DNA of 64,000 bases from Actinacidiphila oryziradicis (GCF_005047355.1 NZ_SUMC01000001.1:186001-250000); one strand, 5' to 3'; shown: positions 1 through 10,431, counted from the stretch's first letter. The notes: generated by a model from the sequence alone, not told the origin. Made by a program: numbers and translations.

Positions 1-317
1 CCTACGGGGGTGCTCGGCATGGCCGGGCGGGGCTTGGGGGTAGGGCATGGCGATACGTGTGCGCTCGCAGACTGCGGGCCGGGGAAGCCTGGACGACAAT
101 CACTTCGCCGCGGTGGTCTCCATCACGGAGATGAGCTCTCACCGTTGACGCACGATGGCAGGCGATCAGCCGCGCCATGCTCAGGGACACGAGGTCACGA
201 GGTCACGGAACTGACGGTTCGTCCGGCCGGCCCCAGCACCGCCGGATCACGCCTTGGCTGGGCATCACCTACTCCGCACATCCCTGAACCCAGGCCGATC
301 CAGGGGGTCTACCAAGC
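1..317. other. Upstream region of the secreted propeller protein
   Basis: No gene is supported here. Short open frames exist on both strands, but none has a ribosome binding site or a recognisable product. The last bases carry a GGGGGT stretch about 10 bases before the ATG at 318, a usable if imperfect ribosome binding site. The region presumably holds the promoter of the next gene, but no convincing -35/-10 pair was picked out. Confidence 0.4.
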
Positions 318-3300
318 ATGTCCACAGCCGCCAGACGTCCGATAACCGTGGTGTTCTGCACCGTGCTCGCCATGCTCGCGATGCTCGTCGCGTCGATACA
401 ACCCGCTCACGCGGACGTGACGACGGTCTCCCAGGACACGTACCGCACCGGGTGGGACCAGAACGAGCCGGGGCTGGCACCCGCACAGGTCAGCTCTTCG
501 GACTTCGGCCAGCAGTTCTCAACCGCGGTCGACGGGCAGGTCTATGCGCAGCCCGTCGTAGTCGGCAACACGGTGGTCGTCGCGACCGAGACCAACCACG
601 TCTACGGCCTCGACCCGGCGACCGGCGCGATCAAGTGGACGAACACCTACGGCGCCCCGTGGCCCGCATCCGGCGTCACCAAGCCCGGCGCGACCTGGTC
701 CTGCGCCGACCTCTCGCCCTACATCGGGATCACCTCCACCCCCGTCTACGACCCGGCCTCCGGCTATGTGTACATGACCTCCAAGGTGGACGGCGGTCAG
801 TACCACGAGGCGCCGACCTGGCAGATGCACGCGGTGGACCCGGCGACCGGCGCGGAGAGGGCTGGTTTCCCGGTAACCATCGGCGGGTCGCCCTCCAACG
901 ACCCCTCCCTGGTCTTCAACCCGGTGGACGAGGGCCAGCGGCCCGGCCTGCTGCTGCAGAACGGAGTCGTCTACGCCGGATTCGGCTCGGTATGCGACCA
1001 CGGCAACTTCCGCGGCTATGTCGCGGGCGTCTCCACCGCCGGTGTCCAGACCGCCCTTTGGGCCTCCGAGACCGGTTCGACCAACAACGGAGGCGGCATC
1101 TGGAACAGCGGTGGCGGCCTGGTCGGAGACAGCTCCGGCCACATCATGTTCGTCACAGGCAATGGTGTCGCCCCGCCCGTCGGGCCCGGTTCCAGCCCGC
1201 CCGCCACCATGTCGGAGTCGGTGATCAGCCTGCGCGTCAACGCCAACGGATCGCTGTCCACGACCGACTTCTTCAGCCCCTCCGACGCGGCCTTCCTCGA
1301 CCAGAACGACCGCGACCTGGGCTCCGGCGGCGTGATGGCGCTGCCGGACGCTTACGGCACTTCGCTGGTGTCGCACCTCGCCGTGACCGAGGGCAAGGAC
1401 GGACGGATCTTCCTGCTCAACCGGGACAACCTCGGCGGCCACTCCCAGGGCGCCAGCGGCACCGACGCGGTCGTGCAGACCCTCGGCCCGTACCACGGCT
1501 GCTACTGTCATCCCGCGTTCTGGGGCGGTGGCGGTGGCTACGTCTACTACTCCAGCAACGGCGGCCCGCTGCAGGCGTTCAAGCTGGGCGCCGACGGCTC
1601 CGGGAACCCCGCGCTCGCCCTCGTCGGGCAGGGCGCCATCAACTTCGGCTACCTCACCGAGGGCTCGCCCGTAGTCACCTCCACCGGTACCTCCGCCGGC
1701 AGCGCGGTCGTCTGGGTGGAGCGCGCGGCGGACATGTACGGCAACGGCGGCACGCTGCTCGCGTACAACGGCACTCCCAACCCGGACGGTTCGCTGACCC
1801 TGCTGTGGTCGGGGCCGATCGGTATCGCGCCCAAGTTCGTCACCCCCGCAACCAACAACGGCCGGGTCTACATCGGCACCCGGGACGGCCACCTGCTGGC
1901 CTTCGGCCGGCCCGCCACCTCCGCCCTCACCAGTTCGCCGGTCGCCATCGGCAACGTGAACGTGGGCGCGAGCGGCAGCGGGACCATGACCGTGACCGCC
2001 ACCAAGGCGCTGAACGTCACTGGCGTCACTTCGGCCGCGCCGTTCGCGGCCACCGTGCCGACGCTGCCGCACGCCATGGCGGCCGGGGACACTCTGTCGA
2101 TCCCCGTCACGTTCTCACCGACCACGGCGGGCACCGCCAGCGGCATCGTCAACATCGTCACCGACGTCGGCACGGTCGGCTTCTCCGTCACCGGCACGGG
2201 GGTCAAACCCGGCCTGTCCGCCGCGCCCTCCTCGGTGACCTTCACCGACCAGCCGACCGGGGTGCCCAACTCGTCCAGCGTCCAGTTCACCAACACCGGC
2301 ACCACCAACGAGACCGTCACCGCCACCACCACACCTGCAGCGCCGTTCAGCGTCACCGGTGCGCCCGCCGCGGGTACGGTGATCGCGCCCGGTGGCTCCT
2401 TCATCGAGTCCGTGACCTACAGCCCGACCACCGCGGGCTCCGCCACTGACACACTGACCGTCACCTCCACCTCGGGCACCGTCACGGTGCCGCTGAGCGG
2501 CTCGGCAGTCACCGGACAGGGCCATCTGACCGTCACTCCGTCCACCCTCGCCTTCGGATCCGTTCCCGTGGGTACCGCCTCGCCGCAACTCAGCTTCACC
2601 ATCACCAATGACGGCAACATCCCGGTGACTCTGAACAAGGCAAAGGCCCCCGTCGGCGTCTTCAGCAGCCCCAACGCCGTGGCGGAGGGCACCGTGCTCG
2701 GCCCGGACCAGTCCGTGTCCGTCCCGATCGTCTTCACGCCCTCGACGGCCGGAGCAGCCTCGGACAGCTACGAGATCACCGGAAACACCGGCCAGGGCGC
2801 CCTGTACGTGCAGCTGACCGGTACCGGGCTGACCACGCTGCCGGCCCCGCCGACCGGCTGGCAGGCCAACGGGTCGGCCACGCAGACCGCCGGGGCTATC
2901 CAGCTCACCGCGGCCACGGCCGGCCAGGCCGGATCCGCCTTCTACGGCACCGCGGTTGCCACCGACGGCCTGACCGCCTCGTTCACCGCGCAGCAGAACG
3001 GCGGCACCGGCGGCGACGGCATGACCTACGCCCTGGTCGACTCGACCAAGAGCAGCGCCAACGGCGTCGGCGTCAACGGCGGTGGGCTGGGCTTCTCCGG
3101 GCTGCCAGGTCTTGCCGTCGTCCTGTCCTCCACGTGGAGCGGACAGACGGGGATGGGCAACTTCGTCGGCATCGCGGCAGGCCCCGGCAGTGGGAAGGAC
3201 AACCTGACGTACCTCGCCTGGGCCGCCGTCCCCACCTCGCTGCGTACGGGCACCCACCCGGTCACGGTCTCCGTCGCCGGTGGGCACGTCAAGGTGTCCG

Positions 3301-4379
3301 TCGACGGGGGGCAACTGCTCGACTACGTCCCTGCCATCGGAGTGATTCCGACCAACGCCTACGTCGGCTTCACCGGATCGACCGGTGCGAGCACCGACGT
3401 CCACGCGGTCAGCGGGATCACGATCACCCCGCCCGCCGCCAAGACCGGCCCGCAGCCGCTCACGCCGACTCCGACCGCTGTGGCCTTCGGCTCGGCGACC
3501 CTGGGCAGCACCGCCAACCAGTCCGTGGCCCTGGCCAACAACGGCACCGCTGCCGAGACCGTCACGGCCGTCACGTCGCCCAGCGCGCCGTTCGGCGCCA
3601 CGCTTCCCACCGTCGGCACGACCGTGCCCGTCGGCGGCACGATCACCGTCCCGGTCACCTTCGCGCCCACCCTGACCGGGGCGCAGAACAGCACCTTCGC
3701 CGTCGCCACCACCAGCGGGACGGTGACCGTCTCGCTCTCCGGCACGGGCCAGCCGGCGTCGGCAGGCGGGAACCTGCCCGGCTTCACCGATGCGTCCTGG
3801 CACCTGAACGGGGTGGCCGCGAACAACGCCGGGGTGGTCTCGTTGACCACGGACGGGATGAAGTCGGCCAAGGGCTCGATCGTCAACAGCATGGCAGTGT
3901 CGCCGCTGGGCCTGCACGCGGTGTTCACTGAGCAGATCAGCGGGACGAGCGCCACGCTCGGTGACGGCCTGACCTTCTCACTGCTGGACGCCTCGACCAA
4001 CGCGACGAGTGCCCTCGGCAACAACGGCAGCGGACTGGGCGCGTCCGGGCTCAATGCCATCGTCACCGGGCTGTGCGTCTTCTCCAACTTCGGGTCCAGC
4101 TCCGCGCCGGTGGTCGGGGTCGCCACCGCGACCAGCGGCACCAGCACGTTCACCACGCTGGGCAGAACGACGGCGATCCCCGCCCTGCAAGGGGCCACGC
4201 ATCAGGTCGACGTCACCGTCACCACGGCGAGCCACCTCGTGGTGCTGATCGACAGCACCCAGGTGCTGGACGTCGCGGTGACCCTGCCGAACAAGGTCCT
4301 GGTGGCCTTCACCGCGGGGACGGGAGCCTCCACGGACACCTTCGCGGTCTCGTCTCCCGCTATCAGCTTTACCTCATGA
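318..4379 (+). CDS. Large secreted beta-propeller / choice-of-anchor-D / lectin-like protein
   Basis: A 1353-residue exported protein. Residues 1-32 form a signal peptide ending in PAHA, and no C-terminal membrane anchor or sortase motif is visible. Residues of about 35-530 look like a PQQ-type beta-propeller, with blades such as VYGLDPATGAIKWTNTY and repeated aromatic-Gly strands. From about 535 to 850 there are immunoglobulin-like repeats of the choice-of-anchor D (ASH-like) type, each with a VTFSPTTAG-like strand. Residues of about 855-1030 and 1155-1353 are two related L-type lectin-like jelly rolls, separated by another anchor-D repeat. The likely role is extracellular binding of a glycan or polymer. 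The next genes encode glycosyltransferases, which suggests a surface polysaccharide. No catalytic residues were identified, so an enzymatic role is not claimed. Confidence 0.85.
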   Translation: MSTAARRPITVVFCTVLAMLAMLVASIQPAHADVTTVSQDTYRTGWDQNEPGLAPAQVSSSDFGQQFSTAVDGQVYAQPVVVGNTVVVATETNHVYGLDPATGAIKWTNTYGAPWPASGVTKPGATWSCADLSPYIGITSTPVYDPASGYVYMTSKVDGGQYHEAPTWQMHAVDPATGAERAGFPVTIGGSPSNDPSLVFNPVDEGQRPGLLLQNGVVYAGFGSVCDHGNFRGYVAGVSTAGVQTALWASETGSTNNGGGIWNSGGGLVGDSSGHIMFVTGNGVAPPVGPGSSPPATMSESVISLRVNANGSLSTTDFFSPSDAAFLDQNDRDLGSGGVMALPDAYGTSLVSHLAVTEGKDGRIFLLNRDNLGGHSQGASGTDAVVQTLGPYHGCYCHPAFWGGGGGYVYYSSNGGPLQAFKLGADGSGNPALALVGQGAINFGYLTEGSPVVTSTGTSAGSAVVWVERAADMYGNGGTLLAYNGTPNPDGSLTLLWSGPIGIAPKFVTPATNNGRVYIGTRDGHLLAFGRPATSALTSSPVAIGNVNVGASGSGTMTVTATKALNVTGVTSAAPFAATVPTLPHAMAAGDTLSIPVTFSPTTAGTASGIVNIVTDVGTVGFSVTGTGVKPGLSAAPSSVTFTDQPTGVPNSSSVQFTNTGTTNETVTATTTPAAPFSVTGAPAAGTVIAPGGSFIESVTYSPTTAGSATDTLTVTSTSGTVTVPLSGSAVTGQGHLTVTPSTLAFGSVPVGTASPQLSFTITNDGNIPVTLNKAKAPVGVFSSPNAVAEGTVLGPDQSVSVPIVFTPSTAGAASDSYEITGNTGQGALYVQLTGTGLTTLPAPPTGWQANGSATQTAGAIQLTAATAGQAGSAFYGTAVATDGLTASFTAQQNGGTGGDGMTYALVDSTKSSANGVGVNGGGLGFSGLPGLAVVLSSTWSGQTGMGNFVGIAAGPGSGKDNLTYLAWAAVPTSLRTGTHPVTVSVAGGHVKVSVDGGQLLDYVPAIGVIPTNAYVGFTGSTGASTDVHAVSGITITPPAAKTGPQPLTPTPTAVAFGSATLGSTANQSVALANNGTAAETVTAVTSPSAPFGATLPTVGTTVPVGGTITVPVTFAPTLTGAQNSTFAVATTSGTVTVSLSGTGQPASAGGNLPGFTDASWHLNGVAANNAGVVSLTTDGMKSAKGSIVNSMAVSPLGLHAVFTEQISGTSATLGDGLTFSLLDASTNATSALGNNGSGLGASGLNAIVTGLCVFSNFGSSSAPVVGVATATSGTSTFTTLGRTTAIPALQGATHQVDVTVTTASHLVVLIDSTQVLDVAVTLPNKVLVAFTAGTGASTDTFAVSSPAISFTS

Positions 4380-4536
4380 CCGGGGGCCGTCCTTGCGTAA
4401 GAAATGTGCACCCGTGGGAATGGTCACGCATGTTAATTCCTGAACAAATAGGCGTGAAGTTGCCCCAAAGTGGGCCAAGCGGCCGAAACAATGAGATCGG
4501 GAAGCAGCCCAGTCGGGCCGCTTAGGGGGGAATTTC

Positions 4537-5793
4537 ATGATTGACATTTTCATAGCCCTGTGTTCCATCACGCTCTTCGGCATGGCCGCCGTCACGCTCT
4601 GGTGGATGCTCCACGCCTGGCGGACGCCGGAGACCCTCGCCTCCACGCGTTTCGGCGACCCCGACGGCGCCGGCGTGCTGTCCTTCTCGCTGCTGGTGCC
4701 GGCCCGGCACGAGCAGGAAGTGCTGGAGCACACGGTGCTGCGCCTGCTGGAGTCCACACATCCCGACTACGAGGTCATCGTCATCGTCGGCCACGACGAC
4801 CCGGATACCGCTGCCGTCGCGCACCGCCTCGCGAACGCGAACCCGGGGCTGGTCTCCGTCGTCACGGACACCCACGAGAAGAAGAACAAGCCCAAGGCGC
4901 TCAACTCCGCGCTGCCGCACTGCCGAGGCGACGTCGTCGGAGTCTTCGACGCCGAGGACCAGGTCCATCCGGAGTTGCTCTCCCACGTGGACAGCGCCTT
5001 TCGCGGGGCTGACGCGAGCGTCGTCCAGGGTGGCGTCCAGCTGATCAACTTCCACTCCAGCTGGTATAGCCTGCGCAACTGCCTCGAGTACTTCTTCTGG
5101 TTCCGCAGCAGGCTGCACCTGCACGCCGCCAAGGGCTTCATCCCGCTCGGCGGGAACACCGTGTTCGTCCGCACCGCGCTGCTGCGCGTCAATGACGGTT
5201 GGGACCAGAACTGCCTGGCCGAGGACTGCGACCTGGGCGTACGGCTCTCGAGTCAGGGCGCGAAGATCGTGGTCGCGTACGACTCCGTGCTGGTGACCAG
5301 GGAGGAGACCCCGGACTCCATCGTCTCCCTGTTCAAGCAGCGCACCCGGTGGAATCAAGGCTTCCTGCAGGTGTACCGCAAGCAGGACTGGAAGCGCCTG
5401 CCCGACCTGAGGCAGCGCATGCTGGCCCGCTACACACTGGTCACCCCGTTCATCCAGGCACTGTCCGGGGTGATGATCCTCAGCGGGATCGCGATCGCCT
5501 TCCTTGCGCAGGTGAACGTCGTGTGGGCGATGGTCTCGTTCTCCCCGGTGATCCCGATGGCGGCCACCTCCGCTTTCGAGGTGGTGGGTCTGCACGACTT
5601 CGGCAAGCAGTACGAGTTGCGGATCCGCTTCACGCACTACGTAAAGCTGATCATCGGCGGCCCCTTCTACCAGCTCATCCTCGCGGGCGCCGCGCTGCGC
5701 GCGGTCTGGCGCGAACTGCGCGGACGCAAGGACTGGGAGCTGACCAAGCACGTCGGCGCACACCTGCTGCGCGATGCCGAGGCCACGTCGTAG
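4537..5793 (+). CDS. Membrane glycosyltransferase family 2, processive type
   Basis: A 418-residue inverting GT2 enzyme that should polymerise or transfer sugars from a nucleotide sugar at the inner face of the membrane. Residues 1-26 form one membrane helix and the catalytic domain spans about 45-280. Visible motifs are the D-x-E-D metal site (DAED, 138-141), the acidic AEDCD (228-232) and QRTRW (268-272), the Q-x-x-R-W signature of cellulose- and hyaluronan-synthase-like enzymes. Several C-terminal hydrophobic segments follow (about 300-390). The start ATG follows a G-rich ribosome binding site (AGGGGGGAA). It lies between the secreted lectin-like protein and two GT39 genes. The product polymer cannot be named from sequence. 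Confidence 0.88.
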   Translation: MIDIFIALCSITLFGMAAVTLWWMLHAWRTPETLASTRFGDPDGAGVLSFSLLVPARHEQEVLEHTVLRLLESTHPDYEVIVIVGHDDPDTAAVAHRLANANPGLVSVVTDTHEKKNKPKALNSALPHCRGDVVGVFDAEDQVHPELLSHVDSAFRGADASVVQGGVQLINFHSSWYSLRNCLEYFFWFRSRLHLHAAKGFIPLGGNTVFVRTALLRVNDGWDQNCLAEDCDLGVRLSSQGAKIVVAYDSVLVTREETPDSIVSLFKQRTRWNQGFLQVYRKQDWKRLPDLRQRMLARYTLVTPFIQALSGVMILSGIAIAFLAQVNVVWAMVSFSPVIPMAATSAFEVVGLHDFGKQYELRIRFTHYVKLIIGGPFYQLILAGAALRAVWRELRGRKDWELTKHVGAHLLRDAEATS

Positions 5794-5848
5794 CGGCCCA
5801 CGCCACGCCAGCACCCGCCACACCCAGGACTCCGAGGGGGAGGACGCG

Positions 5849-7456
5849 ATGACGATTGTCATCGAACAGCTTGTCGAGCCAGATCCGAGCAGAGTAGGAC
5901 CACCGTCCGCACCAGAACCCGGTCGGCTCGGCCGATTCATCCGCGCCCATCGCGACGGCGTGATCGTCGCCGTACTGGTCGTCGCCATCGTCGTCGTCCA
6001 GGCGGTGAACATAGGCAACTTCCCCACCGTCAGCGACGACGAGGGGACGTATCTCGCGCAGGCCTGGGCCGTCCAGCACGGTCGCGGGCTCGCCCACTAC
6101 AGCTACTGGTACGACCATCCGCCGCTCGGCTGGCTCCAGATCGCGATGCTCTCCTGGATCCCGGCACTGTTCGACCACGGCACACAGGTCGTCACACACG
6201 CGCGGGTGATCATGCTCCCGGTCACTGCCGTCGCCGCCGCCCTGGTGTACGTGGTGGCCCGCCGCATCGACCTGCCGCGCTGGGCAGCGGCGTTGGCCAC
6301 GGTCATCTTCGGGCTCTCCCCGCTGTCGGTCACGATGCAGCGCGAGATCTACCTGGACAACTTCGCCGTCGTCTGGATCCTCGCCGCCTTCGTCCTCGCG
6401 TTGTCACCACGCCGCCACCTGTGGCACCACGTCGCCGCAGGCCTGTGCGCCGCGACCGCTGTGCTGTCCAAAGAGACGATCATCGCGGTGATACCCGCCC
6501 TGATCATGGCGATGTGGCGCGGTACCGACCGGTCCACCCGCAAATTCGCCATAGTCGGCTTCCTGGCGGCGTTCTCGCTGATCGGCCTGCAGTACGTGCT
6601 GTACGCGGTGCTGAAGGGCGAGTTGCTGCCGGGCGCCAACCACAACTCGCTGATCGGAGCGATCCAGTACCAGCTCCAGCGCGGCGGCTCCGGCAACATC
6701 CTGCGGACCGGTTCGGTCTCCAACATGACCATGCACTGGTGGCTTGTGCGCGACCCGATCCTCGTCTACGCCGGGATCGCCGCGTCGTCTGCCGCGCTGT
6801 TCGTCAAGCGCCTGCGCGAGATCGGCGTCGCCGCGGTCATCCTGATGGCGGTGGCCATGCGCCCCAACGGCTACCTGCCCGCGATGTACGTCATCCAGGC
6901 GATCCCCTTCTTCGCCCTGGCCATCGCGGGGATCGCCGACACCGCGGTCAAGGGCATACGCACGGTTCCGCTCCCCCGCCGGCTGCCCCGACTGCGGATA
7001 GGCCGCCCCAATATCGTCGCCTTCACCGCCGTCATCCTTGCCGGCCTGGTCGCCCCGCAATGGGCGACCGGGGACGCGACCGCCGACACGGCGCTGTCCA
7101 ACAACAACTACTTCGCGGCATCCGCCTGGATCCGAACGCACATCAAGGACCCGGGGCACACGCGAATCGTGGTCGACGACGCACTCTGGCCCGACATGGT
7201 CGGCGCCGGATTCCAACCCGGGCTGGGAGCCATCTGGTTCTACAAGGTCGACCTCGACCCCGCCGTCACCAAGACGCTCCCGCACGGCTGGCGTGACATC
7301 AACTACGTCGTCTCCACCTCGATCATCCGGCAGGACCCCAACGGCCTGCCCACCGTACGCGCCGCCATGGCGCATTCCACCGCCGTCGCCACCTTCGGCA
7401 GCGGCGACCAGTCGGTCCAGATCCTGCGGGTCAACGGCAACGGGGGTGGCAAGTGA
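5849..7456 (+). CDS. GT39/ArnT-like membrane glycosyltransferase
   Basis: A 535-residue polytopic membrane protein of the PMT/ArnT class, which uses polyprenyl-phosphate sugars outside the membrane. The first external loop carries the acidic motif SDDEGTYLAQAW followed by a YDHPPLGW loop, as is typical of GT39 enzymes. About ten further hydrophobic segments and a soluble C-terminal domain follow. The ATG at 5849 was chosen because a strong GGGGGAGG ribosome binding site precedes it; an earlier in-frame ATG at 5774 overlaps the preceding gene and has no such site. The stop overlaps the start of the next gene by 4 bases, so the two are translationally coupled. Acceptor and sugar are unknown. 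Confidence 0.85.
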   Translation: MTIVIEQLVEPDPSRVGPPSAPEPGRLGRFIRAHRDGVIVAVLVVAIVVVQAVNIGNFPTVSDDEGTYLAQAWAVQHGRGLAHYSYWYDHPPLGWLQIAMLSWIPALFDHGTQVVTHARVIMLPVTAVAAALVYVVARRIDLPRWAAALATVIFGLSPLSVTMQREIYLDNFAVVWILAAFVLALSPRRHLWHHVAAGLCAATAVLSKETIIAVIPALIMAMWRGTDRSTRKFAIVGFLAAFSLIGLQYVLYAVLKGELLPGANHNSLIGAIQYQLQRGGSGNILRTGSVSNMTMHWWLVRDPILVYAGIAASSAALFVKRLREIGVAAVILMAVAMRPNGYLPAMYVIQAIPFFALAIAGIADTAVKGIRTVPLPRRLPRLRIGRPNIVAFTAVILAGLVAPQWATGDATADTALSNNNYFAASAWIRTHIKDPGHTRIVVDDALWPDMVGAGFQPGLGAIWFYKVDLDPAVTKTLPHGWRDINYVVSTSIIRQDPNGLPTVRAAMAHSTAVATFGSGDQSVQILRVNGNGGGK

Positions 7457-9006
7457 CCACAGCAGTCGGCACTCGCACAGAGACGCTAACGCCGCCCCGC
7501 GCCGCTCGGCTGCCGCACGGCCTCGTCGGACGGCTGCCGCTCGTCGCGATCCTGATGCTGCAGATCATCCTGGCCTACCGGCTCACCAACACGGCCTTCC
7601 AGGACGAGGCGCTCTACGTCTTCGCCGGTCACCGGGAACTGGGCCTGCTCCTGCACGGGACTCCCACCTATGACACCTATGCCAGCTACTTCTCCGGCGC
7701 GCCCTTCCTCTACCCGGTGGCGGCCGCTGTCATAGACACCGCTCTGGGGCTCGAGGGCGTCCGTGCTTTCAGCCTCATCCTCATGCTCGGCACCACCGCG
7801 CTGATCTGGACGACCGCCCGCCGTCTCTACGACCGGCCGGCCGCCATCGTCGGCGCCGCTCTATTCGCCGTCTCGGCCCCGACCCTGTTCCTCAGCAGGC
7901 TCGCCACTTACGATGCCCCGGCGGTGTTCCTGCTGGCCCTCGCGCTGTGGATCGTCGTCCGCACGGCCAGGGCCCCGGTGTTCCTGGTATTGCTCGCCGC
8001 GCCGCCCCTAGCCCTCGCGGCAGGGGTGAAGTACGCGTCCGCGCTGTACCTGCCCACCGTGATCGCCGTAGCAGTGCTCAGCGTGCCGACGACGGCCGCC
8101 GTGCGGGGCCGGGTGTGGCTGCGCGGCGCGCTGCGGGGACTGCTGCTCCTCGGGGCGGTGAGCGGCCTCATCGCCGCCGGTCTCGCCGCCGCCGGGCCGG
8201 GGCTTCGCTCCGGGCTCTCGCAAACCACCCTCAACCGCGCCACGGGCACCGAACCAGTCTCCAACATCCTGCGGATCTCGGCGGTGTGGGGCGGCTGGGT
8301 GTTCGTGCTCGCCGTCGTCGGCATCGGCTATGTCGCCGTCCGCTCGGCCGCCTCACGAGGCAGCGCCCCGGCCCTGCTGGCGGCCTCTCTGGCCGCGACG
8401 GCGCTGCTCGCGACCATCTACCAGACGCACCTGGGCACCAGCGTGTCCCTGCACAAGCACATCGGCTTCGGGCTGCTCTTTGCGGCTCCGGTCGCCGGAG
8501 CGGGCGTAGCGGGCTTCGCCCGCCTCGACCGGCTCCGTACGGCGTCGGGGGCGCTCCCCGGTCTCGTCCTCGGCATCTGCACGCTGCTCGCGTTCTACGC
8601 GGACCACGCAGTGCGGCCCATGTACGGCTGGCCGAACTCGACCCCGATGGTCGCCGCGCTGCGCCCGCTCGTCCACAACGGCCACGAGCACTACCTCGTG
8701 GAGGAGAACGAGGTACCGCGCTATTACCTGCGCGACCGGACCGAGCCGTACGAATGGCTGACCACGTACTTCTTCCAGCACTCCGACAAGACCGGGAAGG
8801 TGCTGACCGGCTTGCCCGCGTACCGGGCGGCGATCACGGAGCACTACTTCGACCTCGTCGTCCTGGACTTCGGGCCGACCGCCCCGCTGGACGCGCAGCT
8901 GACCAAGATGCTCAAGGCACCGGGCAGTGGCTACCGGCTGATCGACAAGGTGCCGGGGCAGACCGGCCACGGAACGTCGTATTACTCGATCTGGCAGCGT
9001 TCGTAG
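7453..9006 (+). CDS. Second GT39-like membrane glycosyltransferase
   Basis: A 517-residue polytopic protein related in architecture to its upstream neighbour. It has an N-terminal helix, a first external loop with the acidic motif FQDEALYVFAGH (the expected catalytic carboxylates), about ten membrane segments and a soluble C-terminal region from about 400. It starts with GTG overlapping the preceding stop (GTGA). Two adjacent GT39 paralogues plus a polyprenyl-phosphate sugar synthase-like GT2 (next gene) fit a lipid-linked sugar donor system for decorating a cell-surface polymer or protein. This role is inferred from gene order and family. Confidence 0.85.
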   Translation: MTTAVGTRTETLTPPRAARLPHGLVGRLPLVAILMLQIILAYRLTNTAFQDEALYVFAGHRELGLLLHGTPTYDTYASYFSGAPFLYPVAAAVIDTALGLEGVRAFSLILMLGTTALIWTTARRLYDRPAAIVGAALFAVSAPTLFLSRLATYDAPAVFLLALALWIVVRTARAPVFLVLLAAPPLALAAGVKYASALYLPTVIAVAVLSVPTTAAVRGRVWLRGALRGLLLLGAVSGLIAAGLAAAGPGLRSGLSQTTLNRATGTEPVSNILRISAVWGGWVFVLAVVGIGYVAVRSAASRGSAPALLAASLAATALLATIYQTHLGTSVSLHKHIGFGLLFAAPVAGAGVAGFARLDRLRTASGALPGLVLGICTLLAFYADHAVRPMYGWPNSTPMVAALRPLVHNGHEHYLVEENEVPRYYLRDRTEPYEWLTTYFFQHSDKTGKVLTGLPAYRAAITEHYFDLVVLDFGPTAPLDAQLTKMLKAPGSGYRLIDKVPGQTGHGTSYYSIWQRS

Positions 9007-9204
9007 GCGCGCCATCGGAGCGCACGAAGAAATACGAGCCCTGCCAGACATTATTTCCAAGAGCCTTTATTTCCCCTTTGTCTCTCACAAACAACTGGAT
9101 TCCCCGGCGCGGTAAAAATCGTGAATACAGCCGGTGGGGAACCATGTGCCAGGAATCACGGAGCCGCAAGTCCGCGTCTTGTTCAACGCCGCCCAGGAGG
9201 CATT

Positions 9205-10383
9205 GTGACCACCACTGGCTCACCGCTCCACGTTTCCGTACCGGACGCCGTCTCCGCGCCGCCGGCGCTCTCGCTGGTCGTACCGACCTTCAACGAGGCA
9301 GCGAACATCGACGAGTTGCTGTCACGTATCTGCGCCGCGCTGCCGAAGGACCTGCCCGTCGAAGTGCTCTTCGTCGACGACTCGACCGACAACACGCCCG
9401 AAGTCATCGCCGACGCGGCGCTGCGCTGCGCGGTGCCCGTCGCGGTGCACCACAGGGCGGAGGCCAAGGGCGGTCTCGGCGGAGCCGTGGTCGAAGGCAT
9501 CGCCCGCACCACCGCCCCCTGGGTCGTCGTCATGGACGCCGACCTCCAGCACCCGCCGCAACTGGTGCCCGAGCTGATCGGCTGCGGCGAGCAGAGCGGC
9601 GCGGAACTCGTCGTCGCCAGTCGCTACGCCGACGGGGGCAGCCGGGGCGGCCTCGCCGGCACGTATCGCCGGCTGGTGTCAGGCTCCTCCACCGCCCTGG
9701 CCAAGGCCGTCTTCCCAAGGGTGCTGCGCGGCATCTCCGACCCCATGAGCGGCTTCTTCGCCATCCGCCGTACGGCCGTCGATCGCGGTCTGCGGGGCGA
9801 AGGCCTCCGCCCCCTCGGCTACAAGATCCTGCTCGAGCTGGCGGTGCGCTGCCGCCCCAACGGTATCGCCGAACTGCCCTACGAATTCAGTGAGCGCTTC
9901 GCCGGCGAGTCCAAGTCCACCCTCAGAGAGGGCCTGCGCTTCCTGCGCCACCTGGTACTGCTGCGCTGCAGCGACGCCCGCGCGCGGATGGTCGTCTTCG
10001 GGCTGATCGGCGCCTCGGGCTTCCTGCCCAACCTCGCATTGCTGTGGCTGCTCATCCATGGCACGGGGATGCACTACGTACCGGCGGAAGTGATCGCCAA
10101 TCAGGCCGGGTTGTTCTGGAACTTCCTGCTCATGGACTCCCTCGTCTACCAGAACCACCGCCGCCACCGCTCCCGGCCCCTGCGCTTCCTGAACTTCGCC
10201 GTCCTCGGCAACGTGGACCTGGTGGCCCGCATCCCGCTGCTGGCACTCCTGGTGACGACGCTGGGGATCGGCCCCGTCACCGCTACCGCGATCAGCCTTG
10301 TCCTCGTCTTCGCCCTGCGATACCTGATCGTCGACCGGCTGCTCTACCTCAAGCGGTCGGCGGATCCGGCCCTCGGCAGCTGA
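9205..10383 (+). CDS. GT2 dolichol-phosphate-mannose-synthase-like protein fused to GtrA
   Basis: A 392-residue protein. The N-terminal GT2 domain (about 20-245) has the nucleotide-sugar fold motifs SLVVPTFNEA and VVMDADLQHPP, as in polyprenyl-phosphate mannose or glucose synthases. The C-terminal 130 residues form a four-helix GtrA-type membrane domain, thought to help flip or present the lipid-linked sugar. The expected role is to make the lipid-phosphate sugar used by the two upstream GT39 enzymes. The GTG at 9205 is preferred because CAGGAGG lies just upstream; a GTG at 9121 is in frame but has no ribosome binding site. About 200 non-coding bases precede it, so it may have its own promoter. 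Confidence 0.87.
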   Translation: MTTTGSPLHVSVPDAVSAPPALSLVVPTFNEAANIDELLSRICAALPKDLPVEVLFVDDSTDNTPEVIADAALRCAVPVAVHHRAEAKGGLGGAVVEGIARTTAPWVVVMDADLQHPPQLVPELIGCGEQSGAELVVASRYADGGSRGGLAGTYRRLVSGSSTALAKAVFPRVLRGISDPMSGFFAIRRTAVDRGLRGEGLRPLGYKILLELAVRCRPNGIAELPYEFSERFAGESKSTLREGLRFLRHLVLLRCSDARARMVVFGLIGASGFLPNLALLWLLIHGTGMHYVPAEVIANQAGLFWNFLLMDSLVYQNHRRHRSRPLRFLNFAVLGNVDLVARIPLLALLVTTLGIGPVTATAISLVLVFALRYLIVDRLLYLKRSADPALGS

Positions 10384-10431
10384 GGGCCGCCCGGGGGTGC
10401 CGGACCGGTCTGCCGACCGCCACCACCAAGC

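Noticed and set aside
254..2449. A 731-codon frame overlapping the secreted propeller gene
   Set aside because: It is an alternative-frame shadow of the 318-4379 gene, rich in Arg and His, with no signal peptide or motifs.
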